A stretch of 64,000 nucleotides of DNA from assembly GCF_000787575.1 (NCBI RefSeq), contig NW_012236526.1:186001-250000 (forward strand), read 5' to 3'. A model generated the notes under the pieces. It made no database searches. It worked only from the letters and a program-made list of their open reading frames with translations, and was not told the origin of the DNA. Positions 44,376-55,268 of this stretch are shown piece after piece (the first letter of the stretch is position 1; every line of letters starts with the position of its first letter). The position numbers and the translations under genes are program-made. This DNA is from Acytostelium subglobosum LB1. Lineage: Eukaryota; Evosea; Eumycetozoa; Acytosteliales; Acytosteliaceae.

Positions 44376-46067
44376 ATGAGTACTCCACTTGACTTCTTAC
44401 AACAGATGTTGCCTAATGTTGATAAACAGGATATATTGACATGTTTGGCTGATGAACATTATGATCTAAGCAAGGCAATATGTCGACTTCTCGAGTCTGA
44501 CATGTTCAATGAGGACGAAGAATATGGTTACATTGATGAGTCATCAATTACTGATCAGACTCATAAGCAACAACAGCAACAACAAGTTGTACCTGTTGCT
44601 GCACCATCATCGACGACGACTTCATCATCATCAAACTCAATGTCTGGTACAATACCAGTGGCATGCAGGTTCTATGCTAATGGAGCTTGTAGTAATAATC
44701 AATGCAAGTTTATACATGATACATCGATAAAGCCAGTGACGACAACGGTCTGCAAGTACTTCCTCAGTGGATCATGTATGATCAAGAACTGTCCATTCAA
44801 ACATTCATTCGATACTATAATATGCAAGTTCTGGTTGAGTNGGACAATGCTTCAATCCCAATTGCAGCTTCTCACATTCATTCCAGAGTTCATTCGACGA
44901 GGTGCAGACTGCCACGTCCTCTGCCGCACCTTCATCTCCTGCTCCTGCCCCCTCAAAGCCACAGCCGACCAACTTTCAACAGTCGGACTTTCCCGAGCTC
45001 AACAGCAGCAAAACATCAAAGCAACAACATGGACAACGCACTTCTTCATCGACATCATCGACTCTATCTCCCACAAGCAGTGTATATCAACCTCAATTCG
45101 CTGCTGCATTGACTCCAAAGAAGCAGGCAAACACTCGTGGACCATCCAATCGTACGGCAGCATCAGCCACAAGTCATTGTGATGAGCAGTTTCCAGATCT
45201 ATCAATGGCGGCAAACACAAAGGGCAAGAGGCGACCGAAGCAGCCACAGACAACTACAACATCATCATCCAACAACTCAATGACATCTCAGATATACATT
45301 ACACAATTGCAAGACATGTTTAAGAGCATAAAGTTGGACAGCATCATCAAGGAGTTGGATCAGAACAATCAAGACTTTGAATTGACAAAGAAGTCATTAG
45401 AGTCGCGATATGGTGTCAGTCAACCAACTGTACAACAACAGGTCAGTGCCCCAACGCACAGCTCACTGGGACCTCGCGACTTCTCTAAAATACAAGAACA
45501 GGTCGAGATGGTCAAGGGACTTGGTTGGAGTGAGACTGGTGCTGGCGTATCAGGACTCTACAGTAGCTACAGAGATGAAGCTATTGTATTTGCACGCGAG
45601 CGAAACAGATACTTTAACATGGCAGCCAAGGCATACCTTGGTCGAGACATGGCAATGGCAAAGCAATATTCACAAAAGGGAAGAGAACTCGATTCCAAGA
45701 TGAAGGAACTACACGAGAAGGCCATGAATCAGATTTATCAACAAAGGAATATGTCACTACCTTCCAACGTCATTGATCTACATGGCCTTCATGTCAAGGA
45801 AGCATTGGACATTATTGATCAACATCTTGGTGTAACTGGTAAGTGTTGATGGTACATCACCTCCGGAATGAATGGACATACAATACTGACGCTCATACTC
45901 CTCCTCTAGTACCTCTGTATTTGATCATTGGAACAGGACATCATACTCATACCAATCAGAGGGCAAGACTGCCAGTCAAAGTTAAGAACTATGTACAAGA
46001 GCATGGGTATAGTTTTAGAGATTGTAGTACTGATGGTCGTGGAGGTATGATCATGGTATACAAATAA
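44376..46067 (+). CDS. CCCH zinc-finger and Smr-domain RNA-binding/nuclease-like protein
   Basis: The N-terminus is CUE-like (LDFLQQMLPNVDKQDILTCL). Three CCCH fingers follow: CRFYANGACSNNQCKFIH, CKYFLSGSCMIKNCPFKH and CKFWLSGQCFNPNCSFSH. Then come a Ser/Pro/Gln linker, a DUF1771-like helical region (EAIVFARERNRYFNMAAKAY; YSQKGRELDSKMKELHEKAM) and a C-terminal Smr domain (VIDLHGLHVKEALDIID; LIIGTGHHTHTNQRARLPVK). Smr domains cut or nick RNA or DNA, and this arrangement fits mRNA quality control of the N4BP2/Cue2 type. Exon 1 is 44376-45838 and exon 2 is 45910-46067. A single N at 44841 lies inside the third finger. Leaving it out restores an exact 539-aa frame, so it is an assembly artefact and not a real interruption. 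Confidence 0.92.
44841..44841. other. Single stray N inside third CCCH finger
   Basis: TTGAGT-N-GGACAATGC: counting the N as a base shifts the frame. Dropping it gives LSGQCFNPNC, the expected zinc-finger continuation, and a total length divisible by three. Confidence 0.9.
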
Positions 46068-46127
46068 TAATAAACCAAACACAATGTACATGGATTAAAT
46101 ATATATATATAAATATTATTGGTATCT

Positions 46128-48658
46128 CTAGATTGGATCGAGGTGATTCATCACATTGGCAATGAATATCTGTGCCAAGATCTTCTTCATGGTCTCTGGA
46201 TTCTCAGACTTGGTTAGCCATGGATGCTTGAGCAACTGCTCGGCAGTCTGTCTCTTCTTGGGATCGACCTCGAGACACAATGACATGAATTGCTTGAAGC
46301 CTTCAGACCATCGATCAGGACGATCAAGTCCTCCACATGCATGTGTGGCAATAGCAAACATTGCCAACAATGATGACTTCCTATTGGGTGGTTCACCATT
46401 GGCCAACTCTAGCAAACAAATACCAAAGCTCCAAATGTCTGATGGGCATCCATACTCCTCACCACGGATCATCTCTGGTGACATCCAGAATGGTGATCCT
46501 GCCATATGAGTGAGCTTCCTCTGTGTAAAGTCGACACACAGTCCAAAGTCCACTATAATTGATTGGACAATGAGTTAGAAGTCTGGTCCATCACTCGACC
46601 AATCAAACAATATATATAACTTACCCAACTTAATCTTTCCATCGATAGTCATCATGATGTTACCAGACTTGATGTCTCTGTGGACGAGGTTGTGTGAGTG
46701 GAGGTATTTGAGACCTTCGAGCATGCCCTTGGCAACATAGGCTATGCAACTCTCATTGAAGGCGTGATTGGAACAGGCCTCGGTGAGAGTGCCACCTTGC
46801 ATGTACTCCATCGCAATCCACACCTGGTCGTCAACCAAATGGCTCCTGATGTACTTGACGACGTTTGGATGGTTGCAATAGTGCAGGAATCCAATCTCGT
46901 TCAAATTGGTTCGCTGTGCCTTGGGCGTCGTGTGAGATATCTTCTTGATGGCTATCTCTCCCTTGTCTGGCAATGATTTGGCCAAGTATACGCATCCAAA
47001 GCCACTATAAATAGTAGTGTTCATGTTAGTACTTGGGTGTGGAACATGCATGGCCTTGATGGTTGTACTTACCCGCTGCCAATCTGTTTGAGGTTCTTGT
47101 ACAGTTTCTTGACGTCTGCCTTCTCAAACAACTCCACTGTACCCTTGGGGACAATGGACTGTTCAAGACGTGAGCCGTCGTCGTAGCAGGAGTCGTCATC
47201 GTTGCCTCCTGCATTGTTGTTGGCAGTGGTTGCCGTGTGATCATTCCTACTGCTCGCATGACTATCCTTTCGTTTCTTGTGACCTCCAGAGGACTTGGTC
47301 TGAGAGTCCTGGGCGGACAGCTCTGCCTTTGGATATTGGCCAACATCCTCCTGCATAGAAGAGGAGATTGGTGGGAGGGCTGCAGTTACAGTTGGCATTG
47401 GCATGGTTGTGGTCGTGGTGGTTGTGGTCGTCGTCGTTGTCGTTGTTGCTGATGTATCGGTTTTTGATGTTGATGTTGATGTTGATGTTGGTGCTAATGA
47501 TAATTTTGATGATGTTACATGTTTGTTTGATGATGATGATGATGAACTAGAGCTGGCCAGCTTGATGTTGAATCCAGTTCGGAAACGCAGTATTGGTATG
47601 AGGATGTCAAAGTGTTGTTTGATCTTGTCATCGGGTATCTTGGCCTTTTTGATCAGCTTGACACATTCAGGTGGCAGATCATCCATGCTCGACACGTATA
47701 TGGGCTTCTCCTTGGCACGTAGTCGTTTCTTCTCCTTTCTCTTGCGACGGTCCTCCTCGGTCTTGTTCACCTTGGCGCTGCTGGTGCGGAAGCTACCCTT
47801 GCGATCCCTTGCCGCCTTTGCATTGGCCACATCATCTCCCTTGAGAGATGACAATGACCTCACGATTCCTGGCAGACCGCCACCGCTACTCTTTACCTTT
47901 GGCGAAGAGTTGCGCAAAGCCTCGCCACTATTGCTGGAGGACATGTTCAAGTGGTAGCTCAAACTGCCCATACTATTGTTACTATTGTTATTATTGTTGA
48001 TTTGTTGCTGTTGTAGGATTTGGCTGTGATTAAGTCCACTATTGGGAGGTGGCGGTTTAGTCTGTGGATGTGGAGGTTTCTTGTTGGTACTCGGTTGTTG
48101 TTGTGATTGTTTGGTTTGCTTGGCGGGTGTAGAGGATGTTTGATTGCTGTTGTTGCTAACAACACCGCTGCCAGGCTTTGTTTGTAACTGATCAATATCG
48201 GTCTGTTCCAAATATGTAAGGAAACCTTGTGGACCGGGAGATCGATAGCCCATTCCTGTATTTTGATCGTCCTCATCCATCAAAACAGCCAGTGATGCGC
48301 CATTGGATTGTCCGCCAAGCTGTGTCATTATGAAACTTTTGCGATGTTGTCCGCAGGACAGCCTCTGTGGCGCCACCACAGCCGACTCGCATTCGTCTGG
48401 TGGCGAACTAGGTGATGCCAAAGGATGTGATTCATCCAAGTCACTGTTATCCGCCTCTGAATGGTTGTTGTTGTTATTGTCCATTCCACTACTACTTTGT
48501 TGTTCTTGATGTTGTTGTTGTAGATGATCCTGATGAACAATTGGAACAGCATTACTACTGATGGTGAGGTCGCAAAGGGAATCGACAGTCAACAAGCCAT
48601 CATCATTAGAAATGAGTGTAGCGTCGCCTGCGTGGCTTTCCACCTCCATCATCATCAT
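46128..48658 (-). CDS. STE20/PAK-like protein kinase with degenerate CRIB region
   Basis: Exons 48658-47073, 47004-46625 and 46552-46128 encode 796 aa. The first ~500 residues are low-complexity (Asn, Gln, Ser, Thr, His). A segment YVSSMDDLPPECVKLIKKAK, followed by HFDILIPILRF, resembles the C-terminal half of a p21-binding domain, but the ISxPxxxxHxxH CRIB core is not seen. Kinase core: GSGGFGCVYLAK (glycine loop), IAIKKI (ATP Lys), AMEYMQGGTLTEA, HRDIKSGNIM (catalytic loop), VDFGLCVDFT (DFG), AGSPFWMSPEMIRGEEYGCP (STE20-type activation loop) and DIWSFGICLLELANGEPP. All catalytic residues are present, so it should be active. The start is the first of four consecutive ATG codons. It resembles dictyostelid Pak/Mkc kinases; the exact orthologue is not assigned. 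Confidence 0.92.
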
Positions 48659-49699
48659 CTTAATGTTGACTGACTGACTGACTGACTGATTGATTGATTG
48701 ATTGATTGACTGATTGATTGTTTGTTTGAATGGATTGGTGTGTTGTGGGTGAGGTGGTGGGCGTGTTTGTGTGATTGTGTGATTGGGACTCTGAGCTTGA
48801 GGGTGTTGTGGATAATGATTGGTGCTGGGGATGGCAGTGGCCTTGATCAATGGTCTGTACGTGTGTGTTCTGTATATAATTCTAATTGACAGAGTGTCAC
48901 ACTTAATCCAACTAGGTGCGCACAATACTTCCTAATAATAATAATATTATTAAAGTATTTTGGGGTAATAATAATGAATGTATGAATAAATGAATGATTG
49001 AATGAATGGACAGAGTTGGTAAGAGTTGATGATGGTAGCACTACACTACTCCTCCCAAAGACATAGGTAGAGTATAAGCAACAAACAACAACAAAATCAT
49101 ACTGATTAGTAAGAGGATGATGGTCAGTTGAGATGGGAACCGACTTGTCCATACACCCATACACAAACACTCACACTCATTCGCCACCATCATCAAGAGT
49201 CAAAACTGTCAGCTGACCTACACGAAGCCCCCTCAAGCCCTCCGATCAAAACTGTCGTTTTCAAGATATAAACATAGATTTTGAATTTTGATAAGGTCAT
49301 CACCCTGAATCGTACGATTCACGAGCTCATTACGGGCGGAGCTGTTCGCGACAAAAGACAACCCGCCGAATTATCTGAATCCAATGTTGGCAGCATTCAT
49401 TCAAGTATTCACTGCAAACATGTAATCATATAAATAAGGATATATATATCCTATGTCAGTTGTGTATGTGTATATATATAGGTAGTAGTATTATTACAGT
49501 CCACTGTCATCATCGTCTATATCTTCGTGAAGGTTAACCATTATACTGTTTGATGTTCTGTTGCTTACAATCTTTGTATCGCAGTGATCAAACTCTAATG
49601 TTTGAACCTTTATCGTACTATATAATGTTTGATTCGCGAGTGACTGTGTTAGCATCCCTCTCAACTACTACCAACAACTACAACATTGACAACGACTAC
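48659..49699. promoter_or_regulatory. Kinase upstream region with palindrome
   Basis: Next to the kinase start is a tract of GACT and GATT tetranucleotides (48666-48720), then AT-rich sequence. At 49306-49321 is a perfect 16-bp palindrome, TGAATCGTACGATTCA. A GGCGG...CCGCC inverted repeat lies shortly after it (about 49333-49369). A possible alternative last exon of the copper transporter lies at about 49541-49501. No other gene is seen. Confidence 0.45.
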
Positions 49700-50258
49700 T
49701 TACTCTACACTTCTATATGGTACGAATGGGTACTCTAGAAAAAACGAGTAGCCTACCGCTACACCCATTAGCACGGCCATTGCCAGGCCAAAGTTAAAGG
49801 TCATTACCACTAGCATCAGACAGTAATGTATCGCAGCTGACAACACATGTAAAGTTGTCATTGTAATCTTGTATCTTAATCGCTCTTTATGTTCACTGTG
49901 TTTGGTTGTGATTGAAACGAACTTGTAAGCTACATTGAATTGTTGATCACATGATGAACGAATGAATGGTAGGACGGACATACCTTTCTTTGCTAACAGT
50001 AGAGAACTGTCTATAACATCTTTGTTTATAATAGTTGAGGAACTCGTATAGGACACTGACAATCATCACACATACAAAGGCGATGCTGTAGGAGGCCCAA
50101 GTCGATGTGGACCACTCCCCAAACAGTATACCAGAGACTGATATTGAGAAGTCAAATCCATTCTTATGTCCACCTCCGCCTCCGCCATGATCAGTAGACG
50201 GGTTCGTATTATGATGATCCATCGACATTGAACCCATTGACATATCGCCGTGATTCAT
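49700..50258 (-). CDS. Ctr-family high-affinity copper transporter
   Basis: Ctr proteins form trimers that import Cu+ at the plasma membrane or vacuole. Exons 50258-49984 and 49895-49700 encode 156 aa. The N-terminus is the typical Met/His-rich Cu-binding stretch (MNHGDMSMGSMSMDHH). TM1 is near WASYSIAFVCVMIVSVLYEF; after a Lys/Arg-rich loop, TM2 contains HYCLMLVVMTFNFGLAMAV (the MxxxM-type pore motif is represented by MLVVM) and TM3 has GxxxG (GVAVG). These are the family hallmarks. The modelled tail ends FLEYPFVPYRSVE. A different last exon ending NLHEDIDDDDSGL (stop near 49501) is also possible through another splice, so the final residues are uncertain. Confidence 0.9.
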
Positions 50259-52162
50259 TATTTACTTATTGATTGTTTGATTATTAATTTATATATAAAT
50301 AATAATAATAATAATGTATATTTGTATGTATGTTATTTTTTACACATATTTAATGAATATAAAACGTATGTTGTTGCGATGACGCTTGCCATATATTATG
50401 TTTGACTTTGAGCTTTAGTTGCACTTGATTGAGCTCAATCAAGAGTGATTGGTGCCACTCTTTCAAAAGCACCAACTCACACCCCCACCGATGTTAAACC
50501 AAACACCCAAACAACACCATACAAACGAACAATCACCCCAAATCGAAGTTGGTTTCGCCACCCACCTTAGGCCTTGACAAGGTCAATCTTATCCGAACAC
50601 AACAATACATACAAACACTCATGATTTGATTGATTATCCTTCCTACATAGGTAGGAAGCACAATGATAAATGATCAATCACACCTACTACTCAAGTTCAA
50701 AAATAACAACATCAAGGTCCTCTACTGACTGAACAACTTTAAAGTGGACGGGAATGTAGTGGAGACATTAAGAATGTGTAGCCTGCCACATTAAATTTTT
50801 GGCAACTTCTGGAACACATAACATAACATACACGATCAGGAACATCGATGATTGGATGTCATGGTATTTAAGTAATATTACTTACTCACTTTTAAGTGTG
50901 AGTTTGAATGAACATCATGATGTTATAAGTGGTATACTGTAATTATGTGTATGGATCTACAGTGCTAAGAGATCGTGGTTTGGAATAAAGTAATAAGATT
51001 GATTGATTGATTGAAGTGGATACACACCAACACTCACCCACACTCATACACAATACTATCCATATCCACATTAGGTAATGATTGGTATGTCTTGGTTGTG
51101 GAAATGGAGCCAGCAGATTGTCTTTAGATGGTGATTGATAGATAGACCACATACATCATCTGAAATGGTTGTTTGTTCAGAATTTCAATAAACAATCACA
51201 TCACATCTCACTCAGATATATAATCACACAAAGACATACAATCACACACACATTAACTCAACACACATTAGACAGAGATCACTCACACTACTCAATCGAA
51301 TTGGAAGAGGCAGAAGTGTCATTCAATATGTGTGTGAGTGTGTGAGGTGTGACACCACATCAACCACTTTCTACAATGAAACGACACACAACCTCGATCG
51401 AACGATTCCTCCTCCTCACTCCGAGGTTGAATGTGAGTGTGCGTGAGATGACTTGGAGAGTAAATGAATGAATGTATTAAGGGTACATCCATCTATACTT
51501 CCATCCATCAATTCAAACTTTAAGGTGATGTCGGCAGGAGTGGAGAGTGTATGTTTGAATGAAGTGTGGTGGCAGTGGGTGATGGGTTGATCCAATCGAT
51601 TACCAATGCCGTCACCCATTTGATTGTCTGTCTGTCAGTCAGTCAACCATCTATCACTCACCTAACACTCACTGACCTCTACCCACTCCACACGCGACTC
51701 TCCACAGAGTCAGTGGTCAGAGTAGTGACATTCCTTAACACAACACACACACATTCCTTCCTTAATACACACATACCCACATACTTACACATTAAGTGAC
51801 AACTTATACTTTACTTTAGTGTTCTTCGTTGCTTAAATAACATGCACTACTACACATTATTAGTTCATCATCATCAATCATCATTGTCTACTTTAGAGCA
51901 TCATTGACCATATATATTTATACACAAATATTTTGTTAATATTATAATATCTGCAGACATTTTAGTTTAGTACTTTAGCATCTACATCATCATCAGATTC
52001 ATAATATTAATATAGTTATTGACTCCACATATTATCAATATTCATATTCATTATTATTATATTCTTAGTATTACTATATTTAGATATATATACACATACA
52101 TATAAATTGAATTGGTATAATATTATTTATTTATTTATTTAATCCCATCCATCCATCCAATA
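50259..52162. promoter_or_regulatory. 1.9-kb gene-free divergent region between copper transporter and cyclin
   Basis: The longest gene-free interval in the window. It separates two divergently transcribed genes, so it probably holds both promoters. It contains an 8-bp-stem hairpin at 50639-50658 (CTTCCTAC-ATAG-GTAGGAAG) flanked by TGATTGAT/ATCAATCA, (CACA)n-rich sequence near 51220-51265 and an AT-rich block at 51890-52140 directly before the cyclin ATG. No tRNA, snRNA or coding frame could be supported. Confidence 0.5.
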
Positions 52163-53198
52163 ATGAATGGACAATTAGAATCAATATTCCAAATACTTAG
52201 GGCTGATCCTCCAAAGTATTTGGCCAACATTCCAAAGAGGGAGACCAAAGATAACAACCTCCTAGATGTCCTATGTACCGTCATCAACAGGTTAATTACA
52301 CAAGGTGATCAAGTATGTATAATTATTCCGGAAAAAATAATTATTATTGATCAAATACTAATATTAATAATAATTAATTAATTAGATTAATACAGAGAGA
52401 AGAGAATTCTATCCACCAAATAGAAAGCCACCTACAATTGGAATTGATGCTTACTTGGCCAGAATTCTAAAGTATTCTCCATGTAGCAAAGAATGCTTTG
52501 TGTTGACAATGGTTTATATTGATCGTTTCCTGAGCAAGTGTAACTTGATCATCAATTCAATGAATATTCATCGTATTGTGATCACCAGTCTACTGATCAG
52601 TACCAAGTATCTGGACGACATCTTTTACAACAATGAGTTCTACAGCCAGGTGGGAGGCATCTCCCTGATCGAGATGAACAAACTCGAGGTCAACTTCCTC
52701 TCCATGATGAACTACACGGTCAACTGTCCCCTGGAAGAGTTTGAGCGATACAACCGCGAGGTCGAGAAGGTCAAGAGAAAGTATGAGCTCAACGAGCTGC
52801 AGTACAAGCTCGCACACAGTGGTATCATGTCCACATTTAATGTCGTGCCCCTCTCTTCATTCCCAATGGACATCCCCGAGAACCACAACAAGGCAGCGGC
52901 CTACTCCAACTCCAAGAACTCACCGGTCGTCCCAACGATCCACAAGCAAGCACCAGCCACTCAGAGCTACTCGTCATCGTTCCAGCAGGTCCCACAGAGT
53001 TCCGCTTCTGCAACGAGCACCAACAACCAGACAAAGATATACATCAACACCATTCAGCAGACAATCTACCAGCCTCTAAACAATGGCGCCTCTGCTGCAT
53101 CTTCTTCAATCAACACAACGCGCAGAGGTAGCTGCGATCATGGCGTGGCTATTCCAAACAGCGAGAAGGCCTTCACAACAACAGGTTGGGTGGCCTAA
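52163..53198 (+). CDS. PHO80-type cyclin (cyclin P/U-like)
   Basis: A regulatory partner of a PHO85/CDK5-like kinase is inferred from the family. Exon 1 is 52163-52312 and exon 2 is 52386-53198, for 320 aa. The cyclin box reads GIDAYLARILKYSPCSKECF, VLTMVYIDRFLSKCNLIINS, NIHRIVITSLLISTKYLDDI and EMNKLEVNFLSMMNYTV. This matches PHO80/cyclin-U proteins (Y..RI.KY..CS...F..A..Y.DR). There is no N-terminal destruction box and only one cyclin fold. The C-terminal ~130 residues are Ser/Thr/Gln-rich, presumably disordered. A long gene-free upstream region precedes it. Confidence is high for family, low for the specific CDK. Confidence 0.93.
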
Positions 53199-53557
53199 GC
53201 CTTCCATTTCCCCTTGCATCGGAGGATATATCTTTTGTACGAGTAGTAGTTATCAATGACACAATTAAAAAGGTTGGTTATTGAGGCACAAAACTAAATG
53301 TGGGTCTGTGAGGGTTAGGGAATAGTTCCAGAGTGTGGGGGATGATCATTGATGGATTGAAGGTAGACGGATAACAATTCCATGTTCATTTAGTGTATAT
53401 AAAATATATATATGTTTGTGTGATTGGCTGTATGTCGTTACGATGATGGCCTTGGAGACGAGTGTTCCATTTGTGTGTGTGAGTGTGAGTGTGATCGTTT
53501 GTGATCGTCGTCGTCGTCGCCCTATTTGTGTTGCTGTAGTTGTAGTTGTTGATGTTA
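53199..53557. other. Convergent 3' region between cyclin and TOM40
   Basis: 3' flanks of two convergent genes. It contains GAGGGTTAGGG near 53306, TATATA at about 53403-53412 and CGT triplets near 53505-53518. No coding content was seen. Confidence 0.4.
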
Positions 53558-54819
53558 TTATCTCTGTATCTGGAGACCAATGCCAAACTTAAAGTCATTG
53601 GTGAGGTAGTTGAGTGCAGTGGAGAATATGATCTTGACTGTTGGCATGATGTTCTCCTCGTAGATTCCGACGAGGGCGCCCTCAGTGTCGGCGCGAATCT
53701 TGATCTGCTGTTTCCTAAAGAAGTAGCGCATGCCCACACTCAGACGAGTGAGATCGCCGCGACCGGGCATCATGGCCACCTCGCTGGCAAGCTCCAGGTT
53801 GTCCCTCTTGAAGGCGTAGCACATGGCCAGATGAGCATAGGTGTTGGCCGTGAAAACGTACGAGTGGAAGCCGAGGTTGTAACGCACTCCCAATGTGTAC
53901 ATATTCACTCCCTGGTTTGGAGAGCGAGTGTATTCCAAACCTGATGACCATCTCCTTGTCCAAGTCTTCATCGCTCCCATGACGAATGTATTGTTGGCAT
54001 CGTATTTGAGCTATATATATGTGTCCATGATCAATCATTGAGTGATGGGGGAGATGGGTCATAAAGTCAGTCAGTCTGTCATGTTGACATTTCCAAACGA
54101 TCAATCAATCATTGTCCTTACAGATCCAGTGTATGATGAACCCCTGTAGTCGAGATCAGCTCCAACGTATGTGCCAAAGTCCTTGTTTATCTGTGATGGT
54201 GATGATGAAGAATGAGTGTGAGTGAGTGATTGCGTGGTCCAAGACCCATTGAGGCCCGTGTCCACACTTACATTAATTGTGCCAACTGCGCTGAGAGCTC
54301 CAAACCTGTGAATGAATCTACCAAACACCTTTCCATCACTGTCGATCTTGCCAATTGATGTTGGTGGGTTCTGTGTGGAAGTAGGTCATGTGACGTGTCA
54401 GTTGATTGATTGATTGATGACCATGATACAACGCAACATACATTGTCACTGTAAACGGTGGTAAAGGCGTACTTGGGCGACTCCTCGGTCTGACCCATCT
54501 GGAGAGCATGGGAGAATTGGAACGAGGGCGAGGACATGCCGGCAATGTCACACTTGAAGCCATCAAAGGCGTCCTGTGTGGTGAGAATGTCTTGAGCAGT
54601 TCGGTGAATCTCCTCGAACTTGCCAGGGTTTGGCAAGCTTGGAACAACTGCTTGCTGCTGTTGCTGCTGAGCCTGTTGCTGCTGCTGAGCCTTCTTCTTC
54701 ATCATCTTTTGTTGTTGCTGCTTCTTCTTCAATTGCTGCATCTTTTGCTTCTTCAACTCTTGCTGCTGCTCCTCAGTCTGCTGAGTCTGTGGTTGTGTTT
54801 GTTGTTTCTTATCCGACAT
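53558..54819 (-). CDS. tomm40: Mitochondrial import receptor TOM40
   Basis: Beta-barrel pore of the outer-membrane translocase through which nearly all nuclear-encoded mitochondrial proteins pass. Exons 54819-54442, 54370-54272, 54190-54122 and 54010-53558 sum to 332 aa. After a Gln/Lys-rich N-terminus comes the TOM40-defining block PNPGKFEEIHRTAQDILTTQ, then FDGFKCDIAG. Porin-3 strands follow: FQFSHALQMG, YAFTTVYSDN, GRFIHRFGALSAVGTINI, GTYVGADLDYRGSSYTGS, MGAMKTWTRRWSSGLEYTRS and TLGVRYNLGFHSYVFTANTY. The last strands end GIYEENIMPTVKIIFSTALN and KFGIGLQIQR, including the C-terminal beta-signal. VDAC shares the fold but lacks the NPGxFE block. The poly-Gln/Lys start may include an inaccurate length because of repeats. 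Confidence 0.94.
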
Positions 54820-55268
54820 GATTGTATATATGTTCGTGTTGTCGTCTCCTGATTGATTCGTTTGATTGATTGATCGTTTGATCCAGTGTGAGTGAGTATG
54901 TGAGACTTTTGATTTGATCAGATCAATCTATAATATACTATCCTACCTACCTTATAACTACTGCTTGTCTACACACTACTACTGTCTACTGATGTCGCTA
55001 ATGATCAACAATCGAACTTATGAAGACCTCGATAACACGCCACTTTGACGAATCATACAAAAAAGTACCACACTGCATCATCAACGTGTGTGAAATTAAC
55101 AAAAAAATAAAATAATGTTTATGATTGTGAGTGTGTTTGAGGCTCTGATGGTCCAACAGGGACCTCACTGTTGTTTGTTGATTCACGTTACTGATTGACG
55201 TTGATGTTGGTCCAACAATGACAACCTGGAAGCTTGATGATTGATTGTATGTGGACCATCTTGGACAA
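54820..55268. promoter_or_regulatory. TOM40 upstream region
   Basis: Upstream of TOM40 and downstream of the GH15 gene. It is AT-rich with tetranucleotide runs; no gene was recognised. Confidence 0.4.

Noticed and set aside
47403-47957. 184-codon plus-strand frame with poly-Val
   Set aside because: Antisense of the poly-Thr and linker part of the kinase N-terminus.
48847-49170. 107-codon minus-strand frame upstream of the kinase
   Set aside because: Composition (Ile/Thr/His from tetranucleotide repeats) is that of spacer DNA, with no family resemblance.
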